The notes: generated by a model not told the origin, from the sequence alone. A stretch of DNA of 64,000 nucleotides from Nocardia shimofusensis NBRC 100134 (GCF_001613125.1 NZ_BDBT01000027.1:1-64000), one strand, 5' to 3'. Numbered from the stretch's first letter, positions 7,828-16,475 are shown. Numbers and translations: made by a program.

Positions 7828-9027
7828 ATGGCTACGAGAAAGAAGACACCCACCCCCGAGCCCGAACTCGATCTCAGCGATGTCGAGCACCGGGTCGGCA
7901 AGCCGGTGGGCGGCGGCCAGCTGTGGGATCCGTGCAGCACCTCCGACATCCGGCGCTGGGTGATGGCGATGGACTACCCGAATCCGCTGCACTGGGATCA
8001 GGAGTTCGCCCGCGAATCCCGCTACGGCGGTCTGATCGCGCCGCAGTCGATCGCGGTAGCGCTGGACTACGGGCACGGCGCCCAGCCTGCCTGCGTCGGG
8101 CACATCCCGGGCAGCCATCTGATCTTCGGCGGCGAGGAGTGGTGGTTCTACGGCACTCCGGTCCGGCCCGGCGACACGCTGTTCCAGGAACGGCGCTTCC
8201 ACGACTACAAGGTCGTGCAGACGAAGTTCGCCGGGCCGACCATGTTCTCCCGCGGCGACACCACCCACCGCAATCAACACGGCGCGTTGGTGGCCCGCGA
8301 GCGATCCACGGCCATCCGGTATCTCGCCGCCGAGGCGACCAAGCGCGGCATGTACGACAACCAGCTCGGCGAGATCCGCACCTGGAGCAACGACGAACTG
8401 CTCGAGATCGAGCAGTTGCGCCACGAGTGGCTGCTGTCGAACCGGCTGGGCGTCTCACCGCATTTCGACGAGGTGAAGGTCGGCGACAAGCTGCCGCGCC
8501 GGGTGCTCGGCCCGCACTCCATCGCCACCTTCACCACCGAGTACCGCGCCTTCCTGTTCAACATCTGGGGCACCTTTCACTGGACTGCGCCGGAAGGACT
8601 CGACGATCCCTGGATCAACCAGGACCCCGGCTGGACCGAAGGATTCGAGTTCGACGAGGAAGGCGCGCGCATCGACCCGCGCAAGCGCGACGGCCTCTAC
8701 GTCGGGCCGTCCCGTGGGCACATCGACGCGGGCAAGGCCGGGGAGGTCGGCATGGCCCGCGCCTACGGCTACGGCGCGACCATGGGCGCCTGGTGCACCG
8801 ACTATCTCGCCTTCTGGGCGGGCAACGACGGCATGGTGCGCCACACCAAGGCCGACTTCCGCGGCCCGGCCTTCGAAGGCGATGTCACCTACTTCGACGC
8901 CGAGATCATCGGCAAGGAACCGGATTCGACGTGGGGCGTGCCGCTGGTGCAGGTCCACCTGCGACTGACCAACCAGGATTCGACGGTGCTGGTCGACTGC
9001 ACCGCCGAACTCGAACTGCCGCACTGA
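7828..9027 (+). CDS. MaoC-type double hot-dog acyl-CoA hydratase
   Basis: 399 residues. It has an N-terminal FAS1-like MaoC dehydratase domain with the hydratase-2 signature MDYPNPLHWD (Asp-x-x-Asn-Pro-x-His), then a linker and a second hot-dog half (GATMGAWCTDYLAFWAGN, FRGPAFEGDV). Double hot-dog MaoC proteins hydrate 2-enoyl-CoAs to (R)-3-hydroxyacyl-CoAs, often bulky ones. Start ATG 7828 follows AGGAGCG; the frame is open further upstream, but that part overlaps the reductase gene. It lies between the reductase and a second acyl-CoA synthetase, in an apparent operon. The precise substrate is unknown. Confidence 0.82.
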   Translation: MATRKKTPTPEPELDLSDVEHRVGKPVGGGQLWDPCSTSDIRRWVMAMDYPNPLHWDQEFARESRYGGLIAPQSIAVALDYGHGAQPACVGHIPGSHLIFGGEEWWFYGTPVRPGDTLFQERRFHDYKVVQTKFAGPTMFSRGDTTHRNQHGALVARERSTAIRYLAAEATKRGMYDNQLGEIRTWSNDELLEIEQLRHEWLLSNRLGVSPHFDEVKVGDKLPRRVLGPHSIATFTTEYRAFLFNIWGTFHWTAPEGLDDPWINQDPGWTEGFEFDEEGARIDPRKRDGLYVGPSRGHIDAGKAGEVGMARAYGYGATMGAWCTDYLAFWAGNDGMVRHTKADFRGPAFEGDVTYFDAEIIGKEPDSTWGVPLVQVHLRLTNQDSTVLVDCTAELELPH

Positions 9028-9051
9028 GGCGGGCAAGGAAGAGGATCGACC

Positions 9052-10755
9052 ATGGCCACCCCCACCGATCTCGCCGGGGCGCCGGCGATCGCCTCCGGAC
9101 CACCGCTGGCGGAGGAACCCGGCCTGGGCGCGCTCACCCTGCCCGGCTTCCTGCGCGAGGTGACCGACGCCTTCGGCGAGCGCACCGCGCTGCTCGCCCA
9201 CGAGGAATCCGGCACGGTCTCGTGGACCTATCGGGACCTGTGGGACCGCTCGCTCGAGGTGGCTCGCGCGCTGCGCGCCGCCGGGGTGGGCAAGGATTCC
9301 CGTGTCGGGGTGCTGATGACGAACCGGCCGGAGTGGCTGTCGGCGGTGTTCGGCACCGCGCTGGCCGGGGGCGTCGCCGTCACGCTGAGCACGTTCTCCA
9401 CCCGCGCCGAACTCCACGATCTGCTGACGATTTCGGGCGTCTCGGTATTGCTGTTCGAACGTCACGTGGCGCGAACAGATTTCGCCGAAACACTGCTCGA
9501 GCTCGAACCCACGATCGGCACCGTCGAGCCGGGGGCGTTGCGATCGACGACCTACCCGTTCCTTCGCCGGATCGCGGTGGTCGGTGAGCCGCGTGCGGGA
9601 ACCGCAATCGAAAGCTGGGACGACTTGCTCGCCGGTGGAGCCGACGAGCCGGTGGCCGGAATCGAGGCGAGCGCGGCGGCGGTGCGGCCCAGTGACACCG
9701 CCGTACTGTTCTTCTCCTCGGGAACCACGAGCAAGCCCAAGGGCATTCGCAGCGCGCACCGGGGCGTCACCGTGCAGATGTGGCGATTCCGCCGGATGTT
9801 CGGCTTCGGCCCCGACGACACCGTGCGCTGCTGGACTGCCAACGGTTTCTTCTGGTCCGGCAATTTCGGCCAGGCCCTCGGCGCGACGCTGGCCGCCGGC
9901 GGCACCCTGATCCTGCAACGCACCTTCGATGCCGCGGAAGCCGTCGCGCTCTTCGAATCCGAGCGGGTCACCTTCCCGGTGGCCTGGCCGCACCAGTGGG
10001 CCCAGCTCGCCGACGCCCCCCACTGGGCCGACGCCGATCTCGGCGCCCTGCGCTTCGTCGATGCCGACACCCCCGCCGCCGCCCATCCGACGGTGGACAC
10101 CAACTGGACCCAGCCCGGCCGCGCCTACGGCAACACCGAGACCTTCACCATCTCCACCTGCTACCCGGCCTGCACCCCTGACGACGTCCACGCGGGAAGC
10201 AGCGGTATCCCGTTGCCCGGCAATACGATCAAGATCGCCGACCCGCTCACCGGAGCCGTGCTCACCCGCGGCGAGGCGGGCGAGATCTGTGTCAAAGGCC
10301 CGACCCTCATGCTCGGCTACGAGGGCATCCCCCTCGACGAGACCCTCGACGCCGACGGCTACTTCCCCACCGGCGACAGCGGCTACCTCGACGAGACCGG
10401 CAGGCTGTACTGGAAAGGCCGCCTCACCGACCTCATCAAGACCGGCGGCGCGAACGTCTCCCCGCTCGAGGTCGACGCAGAACTCGCCCGCCACCCCGGC
10501 GTGAAGGTCGGCCGCACCGTCGGCGTCCCGCACGACACCCTCGGCGAAGCAGTGGTCTCCTGCGTGATCCCGCACTCCGGCGCCGACCTCGACGCCGACA
10601 CCGTGCGCACCTTCCTCCGCGAGCGGTTGGCCGCCTACAAAGTCCCCCGCCACGTGCTGTTCTTCACCGAGGACGACCTGGCCCTCACCGGCAGCGCCAA
10701 GATCAAATCCGCCGACCTCCGCCGGCTCGCCGCCGAACGACTGGACATCACCTGA
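9052..10755 (+). CDS. Acyl-CoA synthetase (AMP-binding)
   Basis: 567 residues, second ANL adenylate-forming enzyme of this string. Motifs are FSSGTTSKPKGIRSAHRG, YGNTETF, the hinge GDSGYLDETGRLYWKGR, TGGANVSPLEVD, and a C-terminal catalytic Lys in TGSAKIKSADL. It is longer than the 4350 enzyme through its N-terminal part, and the tryptophan-rich middle (WTANGFFWSGNFGQ, WPHQWAQL) suggests a different substrate pocket. ATG 9052 has AAGGAAGAGG upstream. It is the last gene of the plus-strand string and ends before a strong hairpin at 10885. It probably activates a different intermediate from the first synthetase. Confidence 0.9.
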   Translation: MATPTDLAGAPAIASGPPLAEEPGLGALTLPGFLREVTDAFGERTALLAHEESGTVSWTYRDLWDRSLEVARALRAAGVGKDSRVGVLMTNRPEWLSAVFGTALAGGVAVTLSTFSTRAELHDLLTISGVSVLLFERHVARTDFAETLLELEPTIGTVEPGALRSTTYPFLRRIAVVGEPRAGTAIESWDDLLAGGADEPVAGIEASAAAVRPSDTAVLFFSSGTTSKPKGIRSAHRGVTVQMWRFRRMFGFGPDDTVRCWTANGFFWSGNFGQALGATLAAGGTLILQRTFDAAEAVALFESERVTFPVAWPHQWAQLADAPHWADADLGALRFVDADTPAAAHPTVDTNWTQPGRAYGNTETFTISTCYPACTPDDVHAGSSGIPLPGNTIKIADPLTGAVLTRGEAGEICVKGPTLMLGYEGIPLDETLDADGYFPTGDSGYLDETGRLYWKGRLTDLIKTGGANVSPLEVDAELARHPGVKVGRTVGVPHDTLGEAVVSCVIPHSGADLDADTVRTFLRERLAAYKVPRHVLFFTEDDLALTGSAKIKSADLRRLAAERLDIT

Positions 10756-10775
10756 CAGATCCTCACAGCAACCCG

Positions 10776-10817
10776 ACAGTCCCCACAGCCACCGGGCACA
10801 GTCCCCACAGCCACCGG
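10776..10817. repeat. 20-bp tandem direct repeat, period 22
   Basis: Two exact copies of ACAGTCCCCACAGCCACCGG (10776-10795 and 10798-10817) in the convergent gap after the synthetase gene, with a looser third relative (CAGATCCTCACAGCAACC) just before. It is non-coding; role unknown. Confidence 0.8.
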
Positions 10818-10884
10818 CACGGTCACCGGCCGCCTCCGGCACGACAACGACGTCGTGGCCGGGCCCGCCTCCGGCGAGCGTCGC

Positions 10885-10938
10885 GCGCGAGGAGTTCTGT
10901 TCTCCGACAACGAAGTCGGAGAACAGAACTCCTCGCGC
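10885..10938. terminator. Long perfect hairpin between convergent genes
   Basis: 24-bp perfect inverted repeat (arms 10885-10908 and 10915-10938) around a 6-nt loop AACGAA. It lies between the plus-strand synthetase (end 10755) and the minus-strand TetR gene (end 10955), so it can terminate both. There is no T-tract, as is common in high-GC actinobacteria. A smaller hairpin CACGAC-AACGAC-GTCGTG sits about 40 nt upstream with a similar loop. Confidence 0.7.
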
Positions 10939-10954
10939 TACGGTGCCGGTGACT

Positions 10955-11548
10955 TCAATCGGACGCGGCGTGTGCGTCGATCGGCGCCAAGGCCCCGACG
11001 AGAGCCGCGATACAAACGTCGCGAAGCTGGTCGCGGGTGCAGAAGCGCCGATCCAGCCAGTCGACCGTGAGCACCCGGACGAAGGTCAGCCAGCCGATGA
11101 GCACCGAGGACGCGAGTGCGCGGCGGCGGCCGGTGAAGCCGGAGACGTCGAGCATGCGGTCACGCAGCTCGCCCAGTTCGCCCCAGATGATCGCCTGGAC
11201 GGTGGGATCGCCCGCGAGCTGCCGGTTGGCCGCGATCACCGAGTGCGCATTGGCCTCGAAATAGCCGAGATGAGTGTCCAGCCCCGCGGCCAGCTGTTCG
11301 GCGAGAGGCCGCTCCGGGTCCAGGACGATGGCGCCGAGCAGCTGTTCGGTCGCTCGCCGGAATACCTCGGCGAACAGTTCTCGCTTGGTGGGAAAGTGAC
11401 GGTACAGCAGTGCCCGGGAGACTCCGGCTGCCGCCGCCACATCCTCCATCAGGACGTGATCGTAGGCCCGTTCGGCGAACAGGCGCTCCCCGGCGTCCAG
11501 CAGGAGTCTGCGGCGCACTTCCGGGGCGAGCCGACGACGGGTGCTCAT
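10955..11548 (-). CDS. TetR/AcrR family transcriptional regulator
   Basis: 197 residues. The N-terminal helix-turn-helix spans residues 10-55 (LLLDAGERLFAERAYDHV, MEDVAAAAGVSRALLYRHF), with the characteristic LYRHFPTKREL ending. The C-terminal ligand-binding helices are divergent, as usual. It is divergent from the DUF4345 membrane protein gene; the 121-nt gap carries two similar 24-bp palindromes (11558-11581, 11593-11616) that fit dimer binding, so it probably represses both itself and that gene. ATG 11548 is the only sensible start. It is likely not part of the surrounding catabolic regulon. Confidence 0.92.
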   Translation of the reverse strand: MSTRRRLAPEVRRRLLLDAGERLFAERAYDHVLMEDVAAAAGVSRALLYRHFPTKRELFAEVFRRATEQLLGAIVLDPERPLAEQLAAGLDTHLGYFEANAHSVIAANRQLAGDPTVQAIIWGELGELRDRMLDVSGFTGRRRALASSVLIGWLTFVRVLTVDWLDRRFCTRDQLRDVCIAALVGALAPIDAHAASD

Positions 11549-11557
11549 GCCGCCCAG

Positions 11558-11581
11558 CTTAGTTGACGCGCGTCTACTAAG
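11558..11581. promoter_or_regulatory. TetR operator, site 1
   Basis: CTTAGTTGAC-GCGC-GTCTACTAAG, 10-bp arms with one mismatch. It sits immediately before the TetR gene and overlaps the TTGACG box of the divergent promoter. Its arms resemble site 2, 35 bp away centre to centre. Confidence 0.7.
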
Positions 11582-11592
11582 CGCCGTATGGT
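11563..11592 (+). promoter_or_regulatory. Putative promoter of the DUF4345 gene
   Basis: TTGACG (11563-11568), an 18-nt spacer and TATGGT (11587-11592), placed between and overlapping the two TetR operators. This geometry would let the regulator block RNA polymerase. Predicted from sequence only. Confidence 0.45.
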
Positions 11593-11616
11593 CTTGGTAG
11601 ACATACGTCTACCAAG
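11593..11616. promoter_or_regulatory. TetR operator, site 2
   Basis: CTTGGTAGAC-ATAC-GTCTACCAAG, perfect 10-bp arms with a 4-nt spacer, just downstream of the predicted -10 box. With site 1 it makes a twin operator typical of TetR proteins that control a divergent pair. Confidence 0.75.
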
Positions 11617-11669
11617 CTGAAGTGGCTCGAATCATGCTGCGCGCGGGGATCGCCGGACAAGGAGCTCAC

Positions 11670-12086
11670 ATGGAGAAAACGCTGCGGTCGCTCTGCTGGG
11701 TCATGGGCGTCGCCTGCCTTCTCATCGGAATCGCTCACATCGTCGTCGGCCCGGCGGCGGTCCCGGATACCGGTTCCCTCACCGCCACCGATGACAGCCA
11801 GAACCGCTTTTTCGGTGCGATCTTCGCGGGCTACGGACTCGCCTGGATCTGGGCGGCGCGGCAGTCGCCGATAGCCGGGGAGGCGGTCCGATGGCTTGCC
11901 GGGATCTTCTTCGTGGGCGGCATCGCCCGCCTGGTCTCGATAGCCGCGCACGGATGGCCGCATGGGTTCGTCATCGTCCTGACCGTCCTCGAACTGGCGC
12001 TCCCACCTGTCTACTTCTGGTTGGCCCGAGGCACCGAGGAGAGCCGAGCGGCATCGGTGACGTCCGCTGCTCGACAGATCCGGTAG
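11670..12086 (+). CDS. DUF4345-type small membrane protein
   Basis: 138 residues with four predicted membrane helices: residues about 5-25 (LCWVMGVACLLIGIAHIVVG), 46-62 (FFGAIFAGYGLAWIWAA), 70-90 (AVRWLAGIFFVGGIARLVSI) and 98-118 (FVIVLTVLELALPPVYFWL). The layout and the N-x-x-R-F/FF-G-A-I pattern match DUF4345 proteins of unknown function. ATG 11670 has AAGGAG six bases upstream. It is controlled by the divergent TetR gene through twin operators. Similar TetR-membrane protein pairs often respond to lipophilic compounds, but no role is established here. Confidence 0.75.
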   Translation: MEKTLRSLCWVMGVACLLIGIAHIVVGPAAVPDTGSLTATDDSQNRFFGAIFAGYGLAWIWAARQSPIAGEAVRWLAGIFFVGGIARLVSIAAHGWPHGFVIVLTVLELALPPVYFWLARGTEESRAASVTSAARQIR

Positions 12087-12106
12087 CGACAGACGGCCGC
12101 TACCGG
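12080..12106. terminator. Hairpin across two convergent stop codons
   Basis: CCGGTAGCG (12080-12088) pairs with CGCTACCGG (12098-12106), 9 bp with a 9-nt loop. It spans the stop of the DUF4345 gene and the stop of the convergent acyl-CoA dehydrogenase gene, so it is probably a bidirectional terminator. Confidence 0.5.
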
Positions 12107-13302
12107 TAGCGGGCCGCGATGAACTTGCGGTGTGCGGCAGGCAGCCCGAACAAGGTCCGGCTGAGCGTCGCCCGTTTGAGATGCACGTGCAGGCCGCTCT
12201 CCCAGGTGTAGCCGTAGCCGCCGTGTAGTTGGAGTCCGGCTCCGGCGACCTCGACGGCGACTTCGGTCGCGTAGGCCTTCGCCCGGGCCACCGCCAGTTC
12301 GGCCGCGGCCAGCGTGGACACCGAGTCCTCGGTGTCCACCGTGGCGATGCCGGCGAGGGCTGAGACCGCCGCGTCGGCCAGCCGGCGCGCGACGGTGACC
12401 TGTACCAGCATGTCGGCGCACGTGTGCTTCACGGCTTGGAAGGAACCGACCGGCCTGCCGAATTGCGCACGCAAACCGACGTATTCGACGGTGGCGTCCA
12501 GTACCGCCGCACTCGTGCCGAGCGCATCGCGGGCTACCGCAAGCGCAGCCCTGGCGCGCAACATGCGCAGCATTCTCGACCCGGAGGAGCGTGGCTGCCA
12601 GACCGCCCGCACCGCCGCTCCGGAAGCGGCGACTCGGCCGATCGAGCGCGTGGCGTCCACCAGCGGGATCGCTTCGACGGTCAGCCCAGCGCTGTCCGGG
12701 TCCAGTACGGCGAGCACGATCCGTCCGCCGTCGTCTCTGGCGGGAACCAGCAGGAGATCGGCTTCGGGTGCGTCGAGCACGAAGCTCGCGCTGCCGTCCA
12801 GCACATGACCGAGTGGGCCGGAGGTGAGCCGGAACCCGGGGTCGGACAGCCGCACTCCCGGGTCGGCCGCGTTCGGCCAGGCCACACGATCGGCATCGAG
12901 CACCAGCACCGGGACCTCCGTGCCCGCCACCGTCTCGCGGAACATGCTGTCGCGCAACGGATGCCGCCGCACCGCGGCCAGAGCGGGCACAGTCAGCGCA
13001 AGCACCCCCGGCAGCGGGGTCCGCGCTGCGGCACGGCCCACCTCGTCCAGCACCACCGCCACTTCGGCGATCGTCGCCGCCGCGCCGTCGAACTCCTCGG
13101 GAGCTTCGAGCCCCGGCCACCCGGCTCTGCTGATCGCCGACCACGGCACCGTCTCGTTGCCGGCTGTGCCCAGCAGATCGCGCGCCACGGAACGCAATTC
13201 GTCGTGGAATTCGCCGAAAGCCTCGCCGTCGGTCTCGCCGGGGTTGCCGATCACGGCTCGCTCACCACCACCACCACTGCGGTCACCACTGTGCCCGCCC
13301 AT
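12100..13302 (-). CDS. Acyl-CoA dehydrogenase, small/partner-type subunit
   Basis: 400 residues. The ACAD fold is recognisable but divergent: an N-terminal helical part (GWPGLEAPEEFDG), a weak middle beta domain, and the C-terminal signature LQLHGGYGYTWESGLHVHLKRA of the partner subunits in heteromeric actinobacterial dehydrogenases (FadE27/ChsE2-like). The start is ATG 13302, whose A is shared with the stop of the upstream ACAD (TGATG), so the two are translated as a pair. Known relatives form alpha2beta2 tetramers where each subunit supplies half of the FAD site; here pairing with the 13302-14507 gene is inferred. It is the last gene of the operon starting at 17650. Confidence 0.85.
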   Translation of the reverse strand: MGGHSGDRSGGGGERAVIGNPGETDGEAFGEFHDELRSVARDLLGTAGNETVPWSAISRAGWPGLEAPEEFDGAAATIAEVAVVLDEVGRAAARTPLPGVLALTVPALAAVRRHPLRDSMFRETVAGTEVPVLVLDADRVAWPNAADPGVRLSDPGFRLTSGPLGHVLDGSASFVLDAPEADLLLVPARDDGGRIVLAVLDPDSAGLTVEAIPLVDATRSIGRVAASGAAVRAVWQPRSSGSRMLRMLRARAALAVARDALGTSAAVLDATVEYVGLRAQFGRPVGSFQAVKHTCADMLVQVTVARRLADAAVSALAGIATVDTEDSVSTLAAAELAVARAKAYATEVAVEVAGAGLQLHGGYGYTWESGLHVHLKRATLSRTLFGLPAAHRKFIAARYR

Positions 13303-14507
13303 CACCGCGCCGCCGGTTCCCTGGGCAACCCCAGTCCGCGCTCACCGATGATGGTGCGCTGGATCTCGCTGGTGCCGCCGGGAATCGTCCACTCCCAGGA
13401 GCCGATGAAATCGAGCACCCATGCCCCGGATTCCCAGCCGCTGGAGCGGGGTTTGGTCAGGACGGTGTGCGCGGCCGGGCCGGCGAGTTCGGCGCCGAAG
13501 TCGGTCGTGCGTTGCAGCAATTCGCTGTAGAAGAGCTTGACGATCGAGGCGTCGGCGGGGCCTACCGCGCCTGCCTCGTGGCGTTCGACCAGGTCGCGGC
13601 AGAGGGCTCGCAGGCCGGTGATCTCGATGTCGAGCCGGGCGAGCCGGTCAGCGACCACGGGGTCGTCGAGCGCGCGTCCGGCCGGACTCTGCCGGGAGGC
13701 GAGTTCGACCAGCCGGCGGAAGCCGGCGTTGCCGAGGCGTTCGGCGAGCTCGAGCATGGTGAGGCCGCGTTCGGCGCCGAGGGTCTGCTGGGCCACCTGC
13801 CAGCCCGCGTTCGGGGCGCCGATCAGGTTCGCGGCGGGGATACGCACCTCGTCGAGAAAGATTTCGCAGAAGTGGGATTCGCCGGTGGCCTGCCGGATCG
13901 GGCGGACCTCGAGGCCGGGGCTGCGCATGTCGAGCAGGAAGTAGGAGATGCCGCGCCGGGGCGGGGCATTCGGGTCGGTGCGGGCGAGCAGCAGGCACCA
14001 GTCGGCGTAGTGCGCGCCGCTGACCCACACCTTCTGCCCGGTGACGACCCAGTCGTCACCGTCGAAGCGGGCCGCGGTGCGCAGCGAGGCGAGATCCGAG
14101 CCCGCGCCGGGCTCGGAGAAGCCCTGCGCCCAGATCTCGCCGTCGAGGATCGCGGGCAGGTGCTTGCGGCGCTGGTCCTCGGTGCCCGCGGCGAGCAGGG
14201 TGGCGGCCGCGTGATGGACGCCGACGAAGGCCAGGACGAGGCGGGGCGCGTCGTGTGCGGCGAGTTCCTGGTAGAGGACGATCTGCCGGTCGAGGGGCAT
14301 CCCGCCGCCCCATGCGGCGGGCCAGTGCGGCACCGCGAAGCCCGCGGCGCGCAGCCGCTGGAACCAGTCCCGCTGAAAGCGCACGAATTCGGCGTCGGAG
14401 GCGTCGGTCTGGGTGACGCGCCAGTCGGCGGGGATGTTCTCGCGGCACCAGCGGCGCACCTGCTCGCGGAAATCGTGCAGTTCCCCGGCGGCGCGGCCGG
14501 CGGTCAC
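13302..14507 (-). CDS. Acyl-CoA dehydrogenase, large subunit
   Basis: About 401 residues from GTG 14507. Visible are LPAILDGEIWAQGFSEPGAGSDLAS (FAD/substrate loop), VTGQKVWVSGAHYAD, and the C-terminal GGTSEIQRTIIGERGLGLPRE. The MCAD-type glutamate position (EGTS) reads GGTS, as in many heteromeric steroid-type ACADs that keep the base elsewhere. A GTG at 14579 would add 24 residues of arginine-rich, unconserved sequence and overlap the hydratase more, so I favour 14507, without a strong ribosome site. It pairs with the next gene (12100-13302) by TGATG overlap. Likely forms a 2-enoyl-CoA from a bulky acyl-CoA. Confidence 0.87.
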   Translation of the reverse strand: MTAGRAAGELHDFREQVRRWCRENIPADWRVTQTDASDAEFVRFQRDWFQRLRAAGFAVPHWPAAWGGGMPLDRQIVLYQELAAHDAPRLVLAFVGVHHAAATLLAAGTEDQRRKHLPAILDGEIWAQGFSEPGAGSDLASLRTAARFDGDDWVVTGQKVWVSGAHYADWCLLLARTDPNAPPRRGISYFLLDMRSPGLEVRPIRQATGESHFCEIFLDEVRIPAANLIGAPNAGWQVAQQTLGAERGLTMLELAERLGNAGFRRLVELASRQSPAGRALDDPVVADRLARLDIEITGLRALCRDLVERHEAGAVGPADASIVKLFYSELLQRTTDFGAELAGPAAHTVLTKPRSSGWESGAWVLDFIGSWEWTIPGGTSEIQRTIIGERGLGLPREPAAR

Positions 14508-14544
14508 GCTGTCACCGGAGTCGGTGCGGCCGACACGGGCGCCG

Positions 14545-15327
14545 TCACGAGCGCCGCCGCAAAGCCAGCAGACGGTCACGATGCTCGTCGGTGCCCATCG
14601 ACACCACCTCGGCGGCGAAACCGGCTTGCATGGGCCCCGCCAGAGCTTGCGAAAGATACATGTTCACCACCCTTTTCGTGCCGCGCAGCGCCTCGGCGGG
14701 CTGCGCGGCGAGCCGGTGCGCGAGTGCCACCGCCTCGATCAGCAACTCTTCCGCGGCGACCACCCGGCTGGCCAGCCCCACCTGCACCGCGGTGGCGGCG
14801 TCGATGCGGTCACCGGTGTAGAGGAATTCACGGGTACGCAGGATCGGGGTGAGCAGCGGCCAGAACGCCGCGCCGCCGTCTCCGGCGACCAGCCCGACCG
14901 CCACATGCGGGTCGGCCAGGTACGCGCGCTCGGACATCAACACGATGTCGCAGAGCACCGCGATGCTCGCGCCCAGTCCCATCGCGGCGCCGTTGACCGC
15001 CGCGATCACCGGCAGCGGGAAGCGCAGGATCTCCTCGATGATCTGCGCGCCCTCCCGGATGCTCTCGTCGCGCGCCACCGGATCGTCCAGGAACGAGGTG
15101 ATCCAGTCCAGGTCGCCCCCGGCGCTGAATGCCCGGCCCGCACCGGTCAGGACAACCACTTTCGCTCCGGTGTCGGCGGCCAGATACCGCCACACTTCGG
15201 CCAAGGCGCGGTGCAGATCGGCGTTCACCGCGTTGAGTTCCGCGGGGCGATCGATGAGCACCGTGCGGACCGGGCCGTCGGCGGTGACGGTCAACCCCGG
15301 CGGCAGATCGTATTCCAGCTCTTTCAT
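14545..15327 (-). CDS. Enoyl-CoA hydratase/isomerase family protein
   Basis: 260 residues, crotonase fold. It has FSAGGDLDWI for the first oxyanion-hole strand and NGAAMGLGASIAVLCD for the second; the tail is arginine-rich (HRDRLLALRRRS). The start is ATG 15327, overlapping the stop of the upstream ACAD as ATGA; the longer frame is rejected because it lies inside that ACAD. In the first acidic position the sequence reads YLADPHVAVGLVAGDGG: Asp instead of the classical Glu, a feature seen in isomerase-type members, so it may isomerise rather than hydrate. Inference from family knowledge. Confidence 0.86.
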   Translation of the reverse strand: MKELEYDLPPGLTVTADGPVRTVLIDRPAELNAVNADLHRALAEVWRYLAADTGAKVVVLTGAGRAFSAGGDLDWITSFLDDPVARDESIREGAQIIEEILRFPLPVIAAVNGAAMGLGASIAVLCDIVLMSERAYLADPHVAVGLVAGDGGAAFWPLLTPILRTREFLYTGDRIDAATAVQVGLASRVVAAEELLIEAVALAHRLAAQPAEALRGTKRVVNMYLSQALAGPMQAGFAAEVVSMGTDEHRDRLLALRRRS

Positions 15328-16475
15328 CGCTCCCCCGGTTCCGAGAACAGGCCGGTCAGGCCGCGCGTGCCGATCCGGCGGGTGAGCCACTCCTCGGTGC
15401 CACTGCTTCCGACCGGGAGCCGGCGCAGCGGCAGGCTGTGTCGGGACAGCCACGACAGCGGGCTCTCGTCGCAGAACCCGAGCGCGCCGTGCAGTTGGTG
15501 GGCCACCCGGAAGACGATGTCGGCCGCTTCGAGCGCCGCCAGTCGCAGTGCCAGCGCGTCGGCCACGGCATCGGACCTCCCCGACTGGATGCTCCAGATC
15601 GCGTAGCGCGCCAGCATTTCCACGCCCTTGCGCTCCACCTCGGCGTCGGTCAACTGGAACTGCACCGCCTGGAATTCGGCCAGCGGCTTGCCGAACTGCT
15701 CACGCACCAGCACGTGGTCCTTGGCGAGTTCCACCGCGCGATCGAGCATGCCCAGCAGGGTCCAGCACTGGAGCGTGAGCACGAGCGCGAGGTCGGCATC
15801 GGGCGAAGCGTCTCGGGTGGCACCATCCGCGGTGCCGACCCCGCCGGTCTGTCCGACCGGGACCGAGTGAGGCGAGCCGTTCGAACGGCCGTCCGCACCG
15901 CCGAGGCTCTCGAACTCGACCCGCAGGGCGAACGCCCCGGTCCGGCCCGAAGCGAGCACTTCACGACGAGCCGAATCCCGCACGCGCACCAGCCCGCGCC
16001 CACCGTTCGGCGTCACCGCGACGAAGCGCAGATCGAGGCCGGCCAGCGCCGCGGCGGGTTCCGGCCCGGACACCACGATCAACCCGTCCGCACCGGAGCC
16101 GGAGAGCGCGGACCCGGTCGGCACGGCCCCGACCGGGTCCACGGGCCGGGCCAACCGCTCGGCCACGGGGTAGGGCGTCGCCCAATACCCGCAGGCCCGG
16201 CACAGCGCGGCCGCCGCCTCCAGTTCGAGCGGATCGTGGCGCGGCGCCAGATCCCACGCCCCGATCCGGTGCAGCACCGGTGACACCAGTTCGTGGCGGC
16301 AGTACGGGTCCAGTTCGGCCGCGCGGACGAGTTCGTCGCCACCGGCGGCGCCCAGCGCGCGCACTGCCTGAGACCCGAATTCGGTGGCCTCCGCCGCGAG
16401 TTCGATACCCATGACGTCCGGCTCCGTCGTCCCCGAACCGGCTCCACCTTCCGTCGGCACGGCCGCGGTACTCAT
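15324..16475 (-). CDS. Acyl-CoA dehydrogenase, small/partner-type subunit
   Basis: 383 residues, degenerate ACAD. The C-terminal helical domain is clear (KDHVLVREQFGKPLAEFQAVQ, HQLHGALGFCDESPLSWLSRH), while the FAD-binding middle domain is short and interrupted by a Gly/Ser/Asp-rich stretch at about residues 200-235. Start ATG 16475 overlaps the upstream ACAD stop by ATGA. Length and motif loss match partner subunits of heterotetrameric FadE complexes; the full-length mate is the 16472-17650 gene. Activity probably requires the complex. Confidence 0.84.
   Translation of the reverse strand: MSTAAVPTEGGAGSGTTEPDVMGIELAAEATEFGSQAVRALGAAGGDELVRAAELDPYCRHELVSPVLHRIGAWDLAPRHDPLELEAAAALCRACGYWATPYPVAERLARPVDPVGAVPTGSALSGSGADGLIVVSGPEPAAALAGLDLRFVAVTPNGGRGLVRVRDSARREVLASGRTGAFALRVEFESLGGADGRSNGSPHSVPVGQTGGVGTADGATRDASPDADLALVLTLQCWTLLGMLDRAVELAKDHVLVREQFGKPLAEFQAVQFQLTDAEVERKGVEMLARYAIWSIQSGRSDAVADALALRLAALEAADIVFRVAHQLHGALGFCDESPLSWLSRHSLPLRRLPVGSSGTEEWLTRRIGTRGLTGLFSEPGER

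Noticed and set aside
14508..14579. Upstream GTG start adding 24 residues to the large dehydrogenase subunit
   Set aside because: The extra residues are Arg/Gly/Cys-rich, deepen overlap with the hydratase and do not match ACAD N-termini; GTG 14507 preferred, though not certain.
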